From Lucifuga dentata (Eukaryota > Chordata > Actinopteri > Ophidiiformes > Bythitidae): DNA of 64,000 nt. The position numbers and the translations under genes were made by a program. The DNA is taken from contig VXCM01005126.1 in assembly GCA_014773175.1 (NCBI GenBank), positions 1 through 64,000 on the forward strand, written 5' to 3'. Positions 1 to 11,973 of this stretch are shown in pieces. How positions within the stretch are numbered: position 1 is the stretch's first letter; every line of letters starts with the position of its first letter. Below the pieces are notes generated by a model, which made no database searches, had not been told where the DNA came from, and was given only the letters and a program-made list of their open reading frames with translations.

Positions 1-2704
1 AGTAAGATTATAGTAAGTGTACAGTAATATTATAGTAAATGTATACTAAGACTATAGTAAGTGTATGCTAAGACTATGGCAAGTGTATAGTAAGACCATA
101 GTTAGTGTATAGTAAGATTAGTAAATCTATAGGAAGGCTATAGTTAGTGTGTAAAAAGACTATAGTAAGTGTATAGTAAGTCTGTAGTAAGTGTACTAAA
201 AGACTATAGTAAGTTTATAGTAAGTCTGTAGTAAGTGTATAGTATGACTATACTAAGTGTATAGAAAGACTATAATAAATGTATAGTAAAACTATAGTAA
301 GTGTATAAAAAAGACTATAGTAATTGTATAGTAAGACTAATATAAGTGTCTAGTAAGTGTATAGTAAGACTATAGTAAGTGTCTATAAGACTATAGTAAG
401 AAGTATAGTAAGTGTATAGTAGGACTATAGTAAGCCTATAGTAAGTGTATAGTAGGACTACAGTAAGACTATAGTAAGTGTACAGTAAGACTATAATAAG
501 TGTATTGTAAGGCTACAGTAAGTGTATAAAAATACTATATTAATTGTATATTAATACTATAGTAAGTGTATAGAAGGCTATCGTAAGTGTACTAAAAGAC
601 TATAGTAAGTGTATAGTAAGACAAATATGTGTATAGTAATAGTTTAGTGAGTGTATAAAGAGACTATAGTAATGGTATAGTAAGACTAATATAAGCGTAT
701 AATAAGTCTATAGTAAATATATATTAAGACTATAGCAGGTGTATAAAAAGACTGTAGTAATTGTATTGTAATACCATATAGTAATTGTATTGTAAGGGTT
801 TCGTAAGTGCATAAAAAGACTATAGTATGTGTAAAGTAAGACTATACTAAGTGTTTAGAAAGTGTATAGTAAGACTATAGAAGGTGTATAAAAACACTAT
901 AGTAATTGTATAGTAAGACTAATATAAGTGTATAGTAAGTCTATAGTAAGTGTATAATAAGATTATAGTAAGATTATAGTAAGTATATAATAAGACTATA
1001 GTAAGACTATAGGAAGACTATAGTAAGTGTATAGCGACTATAGTAAGTGTTTAGTAAGGCTATAGTAAGTCTGTAGTAAGACTTTAGTAAGTGTATAGGA
1101 AGACTATACACTGTATAGTAGTTGTATAGTAAGACTAATATAAGTGTATGGTAAGTCTATAGTAAGACTATATTAAGTGTCTCGTAAGACTATAATAAGT
1201 GTATAGTAAGACTATAATAAGAATATAGTAAGACTATAGTAAGACTATAGTAAATATATAATAAGACTATATTAAGACTATATTAAGTGTATAGTAAGAC
1301 TATAGTAAATGTATAGTAAGACTATATTAAGTTTCTAGTAAGACTATAATAAGTGTATAGTAATACTATAGTAAGTGTGTAGTTAGACTATAGTAAGTGT
1401 ATAGTAAGGCATAGTAATTTTATTAAAAGACTATAGTATGTGTATAGTAAGACTACAGTAAGTGTATAGTAAGACTATAGTAAGTGTACAGTAAGATTAT
1501 AGTAAATGTATACTAAGACTATAGCAAGTGTATAGTAAGACTATGGTAAGTGCCTAGCAAGGCCATAGTAAGTGTATAGTAAGACTACAGTGAACGTATA
1601 GTAAGACTATAGTAAGTGTATAGTAAGACTATAGTACAACTATAGTAAGGGTATAGCAATACTATTTTAAGTGTATAGTAAGACTATAGTAAGTGTATAG
1701 TAAGACCATATTAAGTGTCTGGTAAGACTATAATAAATGTATAGTAAGACTATAGTAAGTGTACAGTAAGACTATACTAAGTGTATCATGAGATGATTGT
1801 AAGTGTATAAAAAGACTAGTAAGTGTGTACTTAGACTATAGTAAGTGTATTAAAAGACTATCGTAAGTGTATAGTAAGACTATAGTAAGTATATAAAAAA
1901 GACGATAGTAATTGTATAGTAAGACTAATATAAGTGTATAGTAAGTGTATAGTAAGACTATATTAAGTGTCTCGTAAGACTATAATAAGTGTATAGTAAG
2001 ACTATAATGAGAATATAGTAAGACTGTAGTAAGTGTATAGTAAGACTATACTAAGTGTATAGAAAGACTATAGTAAGTGTATAGTAAGATTATAGTAAGT
2101 GTGTAGTAAGTGTGTAGTAAAACTTTAGTAAGTGTGTAGTAAGACTATACTAAGTGCATCATAAGACGATAGCAAGTGTTTATAAAGATTATAGTAAGTG
2201 TGTAGTAAGACGTAAGTGTATTAAAAGAGTACAGTGAGTGTATAGTAAGAATATATTAAGTGTACAGTAAGATTATAGTAAATGTATACTAAGAGTATAT
2301 TAAGTGTATAGTAAGACTATAATAAGTGTGTAGGAAGTGTATAGTAAGATTATAGGTGTATAAAAACATTATAGTAATTATAGTAAGACTAATATAAGTG
2401 TATAGTAAGTCTATAGTAAGACTATATTAAGTGTCTAGTAAGACTATAANTAAGACTAATATAAGTGTATAGTAAGTCTATAGTAAGACTATATTAAGTG
2501 TCTAGTAAGACTATAATAAGACCATATTAAGAACTACAGTATAGTAAGTACATAATAAGACTATAATAAGACTATAGTAAGAGTATAGTAAGACTATAGT
2601 AAGTGTATAGTAAGGCTATAGTAAGTATATAAAAAAGACGATAGTAAGTGTATAGTAAGACTATAGTAAGTGTATAGTAAGACTATAGTAAGGGTATAGT
2701 AAGA
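1..2704. repeat. ~20-bp-unit AT-rich satellite/minisatellite
   Basis: The whole stretch is degenerate tandem copies of a roughly 20-bp unit alternating 'gtgtatagta' and 'agactatagta', with point changes and small indels throughout. The array begins before the window and stops abruptly near 2704, where transposase-like coding sequence starts. A single N at 2450 sits between two identical ~66-bp blocks (2384-2449 and 2451-2516), which is an assembly artefact inside the array. No gene is visible in it. True length is uncertain because such arrays collapse in assembly. Confidence 0.95.
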
Positions 2705-3350
2705 CTAGTCATCCTGGACTGCACAGAGCTGAGGTTCCAGTGTCCATCCTCACCACTGCTCCAAAGTGAAGTCTTCTCTGCTACAAATCTCACTTTACCC
2801 TCAAAGGACTGATTGGGGTTGCCCCACATGGGGCTGTCACCTTTATCTCTCCACTGTATGCTNCCCTCAAAGGACTGATTGGGGTTGCCCCACATGGGGC
2901 TGTCACCTTTATCTCTCCACTGTATGCTGCTTCTATCAGTGACAAAAAGATCATGCAAGAATCTGGAATTCTGTCCCTGTTAAGACCAGGGATGGCCATC
3001 ATNTGACAAAAAGATCATGCAAGAATCTGGAATTCTGTCCCTGTTAAGACCAGGGATGGCCATCATGGTCGAGGTTTTCTTGTAGATGACATTGTGCCGT
3101 GTAAGATCTACAGGCCTGCATTTCTCTCCGGCAGGTCCCAGATGCCTGGGATGCCTGGGACCTGGCCTGGGTCTCTCTGAAGTCAGAGAGACCCAGGCCA
3201 TCGCACGCCTCAGAGTACATGTAGAGCGCCTCATACGCCAAGTAAAGGAACACAAGTTCTTTGACACAGAGATCCCACTCAGTTGGAAATATTAATCAGT
3301 TATATACTGTTGCATGTCTCCTGACAAACTATGAAAATGGACCTCTTGTA
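2705..3350 (+). pseudogene. DDE (DDE_4 superfamily) transposase, 5'-truncated and frameshifted
   Basis: Plus-strand fragments match the DDE_4/Harbinger-like transposase core in order: an ILDCTE block near 2712 (first catalytic Asp), LIGVAPHGAVTF near 2810 and again near 2877, ISDKKIMQESGIL near 2940, GFLVDDIVP near 3075, and RLRVHVERLIRQVK near 3205 (the Glu of HVER is the expected third acidic residue), then LYTVACLLTNYENG near 3300 and a stop near 3350. At least three frame changes are needed to read through. The expected acidic residue of the central MVD-type motif appears as VE. The N-terminal DNA-binding half is absent. The duplicated blocks at N 2863 and N 3003 are assembly artefacts, not extra domains. 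Non-functional as it stands. Confidence 0.75.
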
Positions 3351-4226
3351 AAGGCTTAGGCAAAGGAGCCAGTGTAGGTCTTGAATCTGTATAGCACTTA
3401 TTTGAATTTTGTATACCAATTTCCAATAAGTACTGCATAGATTAGAGAATTATACACTGTATTTAACACCTAACTGAAATCTCTTTGTAAATATCTCAAC
3501 CATTTTAACTTGTAATTATATGTAAATTCTGTATTTTGTATACTATTAATTGTATTCTGTATTTTTCTGTTGGTTTTATATTGTTCAATTTATTAACTAT
3601 TACTTTGTTGAAATACATTCACTTTGTTCTGCTTATCTTGTACTATCACTTTTGCTCACCTGTATTTGTCAATCTGGCTCACCTGTCATCTTGCATCCTG
3701 AATCAAGTACTGTAGCTGATACAATAAACCAAAAGATTTTGAGTCTAGTAGATTGTACTTGTGAAGGTTTATTTGCTGTATAACAATAATCATGTTCAGT
3801 CTTAAGACATCAAATGTAAAAATATATAAAAAATGTAACAACCATCTTCATATATACGATCGTCATTTGATAGGTTTTACAATTGTTCCATTTACAATTA
3901 TTCAATCTTAAAACGTCAAATGTAAAAATATAATACAATGCAAGAACAGAACATATATAAAATTGTAAGCCATCTTCATATATACATACAGATCTACATA
4001 TCTACAAAATATTTGAGAAGCTGAAACCAGCAAATCACTATTTTCACTTGGCAATCAAAACGGTTTATCAATTACTGAATTTTATGTATTTGTCCATAAA
4101 CAAGTTGATAAGTTTTTACCAATTGAAAAGTTTTTACAGCACTAGTGTAACTAACTATCTTAGTTACATGAGTAACTAGTTATCTATCTACAGGCTTTTT
4201 ATAATTTCATTGTCTCGGGGAATCCT
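3351..4226. other. AT-rich spacer between the two transposon genes
   Basis: No coding, RNA or repeat structure recognised. The stretch is AT-rich with two similar segments around 3800-3990 (both contain 'catcttcatatata' and 'aaatgtaaaaatata'), suggesting a small internal duplication. It probably holds the 3' untranslated ends of the two convergent transposon genes. Confidence 0.5.
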
Positions 4227-5975
4227 CTAAATGAACATGTTATCTTGTGCATACACAACAAAGTTACACCACTCACACCCAGAAATGAGAAGCTGGTCCT
4301 GGATCTGCCAGAAGTACAGGTGGGACTTCCTCAGTGTCTGCATGCCTTCGCCTATCTTAATATATGGACAGTCCCNCAGAAGTACAGGTGGGACTTCCTC
4401 AGTGTCTGCATGCCTTCGCCTATCTTAATATATGGACAGTCCACATAGCTCTGTACAATTGGACATTTTATTTCAACGAGGCCAAATTCTGGCTGCCCTT
4501 CTGGGTCGTACACAATCCCATCTGGGGATGACCCCATCCATGGTGCATCTGGGTAGATTAGGAAACCACAAGGGTAATAGTTTACCTCCCTCACTCTGCA
4601 GAAGGTTCCATCTCCAGTCCCCTCCTCATGTCTGCAGTCTGATGACTTGGTTTTAGGAGGAGCTTTGTCTGAATTTGGAGGAGGTGATGCGAGGCCATCT
4701 TAGCTGGTGCCACTCATCACAGGAACTCTGCTCCCTCGTACTGCTCTCAGTTTTGTGTTCTGTCTGTAGGGATGTTTCCAGGGAATTCATGTGGAGCTGC
4801 TGATGTTCAGTGCAAACAAAAGAACAAGAAGATGGTCCCAATCTGTAATGGTGAAGTGGCAGTTTTGGGGGAGAAGGGGCATCTGTGTGCAGAAGGGTTT
4901 TGGGGATTCTCCTTGCAGGGCAGTGATAAGATAATACACTTCCTTCCTGCACTTTCCCAAATGCAGAGTCAACCAAAGGGACATCAGTGGATACGTCCAT
5001 TGTTGTTATCAGCGGAGCGATATCAGTGGGAAGGCCATGGTAGATGTCATCTACTCTGAGTGCTGAAAGGTCAGGGAGAGGTGAACTGACTCCTTTATAC
5101 AAGTTGCTCCTAGGAAAAAGACAAATTAAAGTTAAACCACCAAAAACAACTTGGCACTAACAATTACATATACTATAATTACAATGGTTTCAATTTTCTG
5201 TACACTATTTTTGTCTATCCCTTTGACTAACAATAATCTTGAAAAGGTATTTGTTTGCCAAACCTGTCATTAAAAAAAATCAAGGTCATAAGTTAAAAAA
5301 CTAACAAGTGTACAAATAATTCTTCCACCATGGTTCTTGGTTTATGCCATCGCTGTTCAGTCTCTGTGCAGCTATGGACCGGGGGAACAGCAGTCATCCT
5401 CAGCTGTGAATAATGTGCAGTCTGGTACAGGAGTGCTGCCACGTGATTGCACAAAGCTGTACCTGCTACACAGGTACAGTAGCAGCTTTGAAGCTGCACA
5501 GGATGAGAATCCCTTAGTGTAAACTGTGAAAACACATTTACAATACACACGTTACATGCTACAAGAGCAGTTTTGGTTTAAAGAGGATGAATTTATTAAC
5601 TTTTGTTAAAAAGAGTTCAAGAGTAGAGTGAGACTGAAAAATAGTATTTAGTTTAGCCATATAAAAACATATATTTATTTGCACTAAATAATGTTTAAAG
5701 ACTAAAAATTTAGCCAAGTTATTGTTATTATTGAAGCTCACTTTACTCAGTTTGAGCAAAAAAAAAAAAAAAAAANCGGAACTTACCTTCGTAATTGCGG
5801 ATGTAGTTGGAAACATAAAGTTTGAAGCCTTTTTCCCTTTTGCTTGCGGAGGTCTGGGACGATGCCTGAAGAATACGATTAACGTCGTTTACGGTCAATC
5901 GGGGCAAATCTTGAAGCGAACGCGTAAAAAACGCCGTGATTGATGAGCCTGCTGCGCGGGTTGTAGCAAGGCGGA
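4227..5975 (-). pseudogene. SWIM zinc-finger / YqaJ-type nuclease protein of the transposon, broken
   Basis: Minus-strand gene in pieces. An N-terminal exon (about 5975-5787) reads SLQDLPRLTVNDVNRIL and ends at a GAAG|gtaagt donor. The next exon (5523-5329) carries a SWIM finger, CTCVAGTALCNH (CxC-x6-CxH). Region 5100-4640 holds the lead-in to the nuclease fold (WHQLRWPRITSSKF) but needs frame changes. The last exon (about 4597-4227) holds the YqaJ/lambda-exonuclease core: GSSPDG (Asp), VEIKCP (ExK) and YFWQIQ (QxQ), then CNFVVY and a stop at 4227-4229. YqaJ proteins are PD-(D/E)xK-type nucleases. The 66-bp duplication at N 4376 interrupts the core artificially. Frame breaks in the middle argue for a relic, though the catalytic residues are intact. 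Confidence 0.75.
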
Positions 5976-6201
5976 AATAGCCACCGGAAGTAAAGGAGCT
6001 GAACCGAAACGCGACAGAGGGCGTGCATAGAACATTTCTACAGTCAGTAGTTCTGCTGCTACTTGTTGTTGTATCTTCTCTTTGCTTCTCTTATTTCTCT
6101 TCTCTTCTTTTCTCTTCCTTCACTTCTATCCTCTGCTCCTCCTCCGCTCCCAAACTCTTGTCTGAACTGCTGACTCTGCAGCAGCATTCCTCTGTTTTTG
6201 T

Positions 6202-6273
6202 GCGATGGTGGTATAGTGGTTAGCATAGCTGCCTTCCAAGCAGTTGACCCGGGTTCGATTCCCGGCCATCGCA
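6202..6273 (+). tRNA. tRNA-Gly (anticodon TCC)
   Basis: A complete 72-nt cloverleaf. The acceptor stem GCGATGG (6202-6208) pairs with CCATCGC (6266-6272), with A as discriminator. The A-box-like region reads TGGTATAGTGGTTAGCAT. The anticodon loop CTTCCAA gives anticodon TCC (glycine GGA codons). The T-arm is GGGTTCGATTCCC, matching the B box GGTTCGATTCC. A run of five T starts at 6276, right after the gene, as expected for pol III termination. No intron and no stem mismatches, so it looks functional. It lies about 200 bp beyond the last recognisable part of the ISL2EU-like element. Confidence 0.96.
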
Positions 6274-6929
6274 GAGTTTTTCTCTTTCCCTGTAACAGTT
6301 CCGGTACACTGGAAGTGTATCTGAGTAGTTTTTTGTTTTTGGTATCGTTTGGTTCCAGCTGTTTTCTCTCTACATTCTCTGACTTAATGATTATTAAATC
6401 TACTTCTCCCAGATTTTCACATAATTCCTCAAGTATAACTTGACTGAAACTTGACTGTGTTTTCAACAGGATCTATATCTATATCTTTATCAGTCTGTGT
6501 CTCTCCTGCTGGGTAAAGTTATCTGCTTTTCAGTGAGTTGTCGCGGTGGAGAGGTGGCTGTGATATTCATCAGGGTTTTCCTGCGTGGATTTAAATGCTG
6601 CAAACAGTAAGAAACTTCAACTGTACAACCAGACAACTTTTGTGAAATTTTCATTATGTCATTCAATTGTAACTGGTAAACTTTCCATCATGGTTTCTTC
6701 TTCTATTCAACCTTCATTATATCTGACATCAAAATCCACTAAACACTTTATGGTTTTTATCTGTAACTTCCGTTATAAATATTGCAGCTAGTTGAAATAA
6801 TAGACAAAATATTGTGTTGCAATTGCCTTCAGCCTCCACTAGAGGTCAGTGTTGCTTTGTTTCAGACTTACTGTCCTGCGTCAGGCTTTTATCTAAACCT
6901 GAGAATGTTGCGGCTTTCAGCTCCTTTCC
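6274..6929. other. Spacer between tRNA gene and LINE fragment
   Basis: The first bases hold the pol III terminator. The rest is low-complexity T/C-rich and AT-rich sequence in which I see no gene, RNA or repeat that I can name. Confidence 0.5.
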
Positions 6930-8097
6930 ATATTCTAATTCAATTAATGATCGACAATATTAATATTGAAAGAGTGTATGAAAATAAATTTCTTGGAGTG
7001 ATGTTAGATCATAATATCACTCCAACTCATATAAAATATATACGAACAAAGTTGGTAAGGAGTGTTGCAATCCTGAGAAGAACAAGGTGTATTTTGAATG
7101 ATAAAGCCTCTTATATGTTATACTGTTCATTATTTTTACCTTATTTGACCTACTGTGCAGAGGTGTGGGGTAACACATATAGTTCAATACATCCAATAAG
7201 CATATTACAAAAAAAAAAAAGCTGTTAGAATAGTATGTAATGTGGGATATAATGAGCACCAATGCACTGTTTNACAAAAAAAAAAAAGCTGTTAGAATAG
7301 TATGTAATGTGGGATATAATGAGCACCAATGCACTGTTTTCCAAAGCACCAAATTTGAAATTTATTGATTTAGTGGAATTTAAAATTGCACAGATAATGT
7401 TTAAAGCAAACAATAAGTTACTTCCTGCTAACATACAGTAACTATTCACAAGTAAGACAGGATGTTATGAATTAAGAGGAAATTTTAAATTTAGGAAGCA
7501 GTTTGCTTGTANCACAAGTAAGACAGGATGTTATGAATTAAGAGGAAATTTTAAATTTAGGAAGCAGTTTGCTTGTACTACTTTAAAGAGCAGGTGTATT
7601 CCAGTTTGTGGGTAAATTTGTGAAATTGTTTAGATAATAAAATTAAAAAGAGTACAACTATGAATCAGTTTAAGAAAATGTATTAAAAAANTTTAGATAA
7701 TAAAATTAAAAAGAGTACAACTATGAATCAGTTTAAGAAAATGTATTAAAAAAAAAAGTGCTTGAAAAATATAGTAGCATGGAATAGTAAATGTGTACTT
7801 GGTCCTCTTGGTTGTGCCTTTTTGTTTTATTGTTTTGATTATGGTTATTTTTATGTACGTATATGTGTATATATGTATGTGTGTATGTGTATTATTTACC
7901 AACATATATGCCTCATAATAAACATATAAATATATTTATTATGAGGCATGTCAGTAAATGATGTTAAACTGTATATGAATATATGGTAATTCAGAAACTA
8001 TGCTTATATTTATCTGTAAATCTTTGTTGATATCTATATAAGCGTTAAGTTTTTTTTTTGTAGTGTATGTCTGAAATAAATGAAATGAAATATTCCT
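6930..8097 (+). mobile_element. 5'-truncated LINE (non-LTR retrotransposon), 3' end of reverse transcriptase
   Basis: Plus-strand sequence encodes the C-terminal part of a LINE reverse transcriptase: YENKFLGVMLDHNIT near 6980, then LYCSLFLPYLTYCAEVWG near 7120 and QKKK near 7210. Broken coding continues towards 7600 (KAPNLKFIDLVEFKIAQIMF near 7345). An AT-rich 3' UTR follows and ends in short repeats 'aaatgaaatgaaat' near 8090. The pattern FLGV..D, PYL.YC..VWG, QKK is typical of the L2/CR1/Rex-type RT thumb; the exact clade cannot be settled. Three single-N joins (7273, 7512, 7691) duplicate about 62-66 bp each and inflate it. The 5' end is missing, as usual for dead-on-arrival LINE copies. 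Confidence 0.75.
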
Positions 8098-8620
8098 GAA
8101 TTAAAGATAACAAAATGAAAAGTCAATGAAGACATAAAGCTATTTTTTGACAGTTTTTAATACATTTTTATTTCATGTTTAATAATCACATCACTAATTA
8201 ACAAGTAATCACAATAAACACTTTTTCAAACCAAAAAAAAAAAAAAAAAAAAAAAAANGAAAAAAAAAAAAACAATGAGGGGGTTCTGCAGCTGATGTAG
8301 TAATTCTACCTAACGCATCCCGTTGTTGCTGTCAGCATGCTAACAGCAGCCGTTTATTAGTGTGTTATATTTGCACGTTAGCGTTAGCGTGATGAAGCTC
8401 TAGATGCTCTGTGGACAGATTTCTGTGGAGTTTTAGTGCACAAGCCAAGCCGGACACAGTTAGTCTTCTTCACTTTAAACATGGATGTGTTCTGCCTCAA
8501 ATTACAGGCCTTCACACACACTTCCTGCTTTAACGAGAAATTCTCAGGTCGATTAGCTTCAGTCCCGTTTTCATCGTATGAACCAGCAAAATTTGCTGTA
8601 TCCCTACATTATTTGCAGGC
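8098..8620. other. Spacer with poly-A tract and N
   Basis: Contains an adenine run at about 8233-8271 interrupted by an N at 8258, which may be the tail of a retrotransposed sequence. Nothing else recognisable. Confidence 0.5.
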
Positions 8621-9201
8621 TTAAAGGACCATGCCGGTGATTGTGCATGTTTGAGCCCAATGTATACACTCCACATACACGTTACGTTATTGACAACCAT
8701 TTTCCAAAATATACAACTTTAGCAGTAAATTTCAGAATTGTTTTTCCTATCTTCCAGGCTGACATTGACTTCAGTTCATTCCCATCCACTATTTAAATCA
8801 ACTTGTAGAGACTTGAAACACACTTCCTATGTGTAATCCATCACAGCGAACAACATGTCTATGAGTTTTTTTTTTGTTTTTTTTTTTTTGATGAAATAAC
8901 TATATTCAACTAATCCAACACAGAGCTGCACAAAGACGATGTATTTCTCCACCAGGAAATATAGTCCCAGAAGAAGACAACTTTTACCATGAAGTTAAAA
9001 TGAATGTGCCTTCTACAATTGTGCAAAAGTGTTAGCAGGTGAAACACAGAAGTTTAAAGTGTGAACATTTAATTTAGAAAAATTAGGGGATTTGAAAAAA
9101 TAACATGAAAACTAAAATATGGTTTGTTTTAGAGACTGGTTGTCAGTAATGTAACATGTAACTGGACTCAAACATGCACAATCGGCGGTATGGTCCTTTA
9201 A
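8621..9201 (+). mobile_element. AGGACC-type TTAA element, copy 1 (complete)
   Basis: Begins TTAAAGGACCATGCCGG and ends with the mirrored GGTATGGTCCTTTAA, so the TTAA target duplication and both inverted ends are present. It belongs to the older-looking subfamily (GAGCCCAATRTATAC after TGCATGTTTGAGCC). No open reading frame of note inside, so it is non-autonomous. A T-run near 8866-8890 is internal. Confidence 0.9.
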
Positions 9202-10181
9202 GACTTGGTTTGCAGGTATCTTTTTACCGTGTGTTGCTGTTGACATTGATGCACACTACATTTTTACTTTTAAATGTGTAGAATTAACTAAGCTCAGTGT
9301 TGTCACTTTAGCGCTTCTAAATTGAGTTACAGGCCTTTAAAAAAAAATCTCTATGATCATTTCAGTCTCACTGTCTAACTTTTGTAGTGGGGTTCAAATC
9401 GAGAAAAAAAACTCCAGTTTGTCCTGTACAAACTGGTTCAGACATTAAAAGTCAAACTCCGACACCAGAGACCGCGAGGCTTCAGGAACACAACCATAAA
9501 TACATGTACAAAAAAGTTGTGTCTTTAGTACAACAAAACTCAAAAGACATTCTTCACTTCAGAGGCCCTTTCCAATGAAAAAGGCAGACTTGTTCAACAA
9601 CAATAATTTTGTCATTCAAATCATCAGAATAATAGTCATGAGAGTAATGATAAAACACTTTTCCTCCCTTAAAACAGACGCGAAAGCTGTTCTTTAAACC
9701 CGCCACCCCCCCCTCCCCCACGNCCCCCACGCACACGGTCGATTTGTTTGTTCTGGTTATGGGGCAATAAAAAGCGCATCAACAATTAAATATCTATGTA
9801 CATCCGCGGGGAAAAGCGAAGATAAAACATGTTTGTGAACACGTGAGAAGGAAATGTATTCACGATTTGCTGACGGATGCTCGTTCGCTCAAACCTGCGA
9901 TGGCGTGAAACGCGTCTGCATCTCAAACATTTCAGAAGACTTTTTTTTTAAGTTATTATTGCCCATTTCTTTTAAAAACCTGACTTTTATTTTGGTTTTA
10001 CTGTTTGATTACCTAATTTAAAGAGATAATTTCAGGAAAAGATAAAGTTGGTGTTGTATGGTACAGTATTTAATAAATTCTATAAGAGGACAGCATCAGA
10101 TTATTTATATAAGCATGAGAATTCTTACTTATGATCAGAAGTTTAAACCCACAACTCAATGACACTGATCTCTTTGATACA
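9202..10181. other. Spacer without recognisable gene
   Basis: Mixed sequence with a C-rich run and N at about 9709-9726. Both strands scanned; no conserved coding motif seen. Confidence 0.5.
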
Positions 10182-10752
10182 TTAAAGGACAATACCGGCA
10201 ATTTTGCATATTTCAGCCCAACCTATAGAATCTGTATACAAGTTACTGACAACCATTTCCCAAAATATACTGTTGGAGCGGTAAATTTTAGAATTATTTT
10301 TCCTACCTTCCAGCATCCCATTTGTTACACTATTCAAATCAACTTGTAGAGACTTGAAACATGCTTGAGATAGTTAACCAACACTGTTTAAATTTTTTTT
10401 TTTTTTTTTTTNTTTTTTTTTTTTTTTTTTGTCAAAGTAACTTTATGGTCCAACACAGAACTGCACAGAAGAAAATATATGTCTCCGCCAGGAAATATAG
10501 TTCCAGGAGAACACATCTTTTACCGAGAAATTAAAACAAATGACCATCCCATCTACATAAGTGTTAACAGGCAAAACACTGAATTTTAAGGTGGATGTAT
10601 CAGCTGAATATTTGAGTTGGAAAGATCAGCAGATTTTACATAATACAGTAAAACTAAAACAGTTTTATGTTTTGGAACCTGGTTGTCAGTAATGTAACAT
10701 GTATACAAGTTGCATTTATTAGGCATGCAAAATCGCTGGTATAGTCCTTTAA
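10182..10752 (+). mobile_element. AGGACC-type TTAA element, copy 2 (complete)
   Basis: Begins TTAAAGGACAATACCGGC and ends ATAGTCCTTTAA. Same internal landmarks as other copies, including the 'tatagttccaggagaa' block and the closing inverted end. A T-run with an N at 10412 interrupts the middle. Confidence 0.88.
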
Positions 10753-11147
10753 ATCAATAAGGTGCAATTTTTGGTGCCAAAGCTCCTTTAAGAATCCTGA
10801 TTAAAGTGGCTGTTTGAATAGAGAAACGTTTGTTTGATGACATTCCAGTTCTAGTTTATAAAATAATGAAAAAACCAAAATGCTAATTGTGTTTTTTTTT
10901 AAATTTATCTGATGAGGAATTTGTGATGATTTCATTGGTTTATTTCAAAGAAATTCACTCATCGTCACACCATGCAGGTGCTACACGCTCCAAGAAACAT
11001 TATAATTTTACTTAAACATGAACTTTGCAATAAAGTTAACCAGAACTCTTGTTTAGAACATCGTCCCAAAAGTCGTGGATCTCAAATCTGAGGTAAGGAG
11101 TTATAATTTTGACTATAGTTTGAAGAATTAAATCATGGAATTAAGAC
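10753..11147. other. Spacer without recognisable gene
   Basis: AT-rich, no coding, RNA or repeat motif identified. Confidence 0.5.
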
Positions 11148-11426
11148 TGCTTTCACACGATAAGCAGTATTTGTGCTGCGGAGAGCGATCTACGCATTGC
11201 TCGCTGTCGACATAGCAATGCTCATCATCAAGAAGTGCCGTGTTAACACGTCCGGTAACACATCCGGGTAACCAGGTGAAGTCGTGATTGAGCTTTGAGA
11301 GTGGCGGCAGAGGCGAGGATCCGAGAATCCGAGGATCGCGCATCCGTCGAGGCCGCTCGGTTCCCAGCTCACAACAATGCAACACGCAGCTTTGCGATTC
11401 GCTCACGGCTTATCGCGTGAAAGCAG
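11148..11426. mobile_element. Short MITE with CTGCTTTCAC inverted ends
   Basis: The left end CTGCTTTCACACGATAAGC (from 11148) is mirrored at the right end by GCTTATCGCGTGAAAGCAG (11408-11426), a 19-bp inverted repeat with one mismatch. The interior is CpG-rich and non-coding. About 280 bp is a typical MITE size. Superfamily not determined; flanking target duplication is not clear. Confidence 0.75.
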
Positions 11427-11973
11427 AGAGTCACAACTTCCACAATAAAACACATTACAGTTTAAAAAGTGTTACTTTAGCGACGAGAAATGAAGTTTAG
11501 AAGCTTATAGGATTTCATCAGACAGACAAACGTTAGCAAACGACATAATGCAGGAAGGCTTTGAGCCTGGGTTTGATATATTATCCGGCCATGCATCATA
11601 AAGGCAATTGGAGGCGAAAGTTGCTACATAAGAAGAGGATAAGACACATCATGTTCCACCACCTATCACAAGAAAGTGTTATTATAGATGTTACTGTATT
11701 CAGCTAAAGCTTGTATTTTCTCATAAACATGCGAGCGTAAAGGCTGCAGTACGCTTCGTCCGACCTGGCTAAGAGGAAACCTTGCTTATACTTTCTTCAG
11801 AATGGCCACACTGGAAGGAAAAGCTCCATCACAGAGAGGGGAGGGGGTGGTGTGTGTTTTTGTCTTCTCAACACCAACAGGGAAATTGAAACACACCTTT
11901 TTTGGAGAGAGGAGTGGTTATTACCAGGGATTTTTTTGTGTGTGTGTGTGTGTGTTTATAAGATCTCTACCCG
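11427..11973. other. Spacer with GT microsatellite
   Basis: No gene recognised. A (TG)n run lies near 11935-11955. Confidence 0.5.

Larger units (their letters stand above)
2705..5990. mobile_element. Degenerate ISL2EU-like DNA transposon (DDE transposase plus YqaJ/SWIM protein)
   Basis: Two convergent broken genes fill this interval: a DDE transposase read on the plus strand (about 2705-3350) and a SWIM/YqaJ-nuclease protein read on the minus strand (5975 down to 4227). A DDE transposase paired with a YqaJ-type nuclease is, as far as I recall, the organisation of eukaryotic ISL2EU transposons, so I assign the element there by inference. The left end is missing: the transposase starts in mid-domain against the satellite, so only the right part of the element can be judged. 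No terminal inverted repeat was identified. Three single-N joins with duplicated flanks (2863, 3003, 4376) further disrupt it. Confidence 0.7.

Noticed and set aside
1..2704. Possible CRISPR-like or centromeric array
   Set aside because: No constant repeat with unique spacers; it is a degenerate short-unit satellite in vertebrate DNA. Centromere function cannot be judged from sequence.
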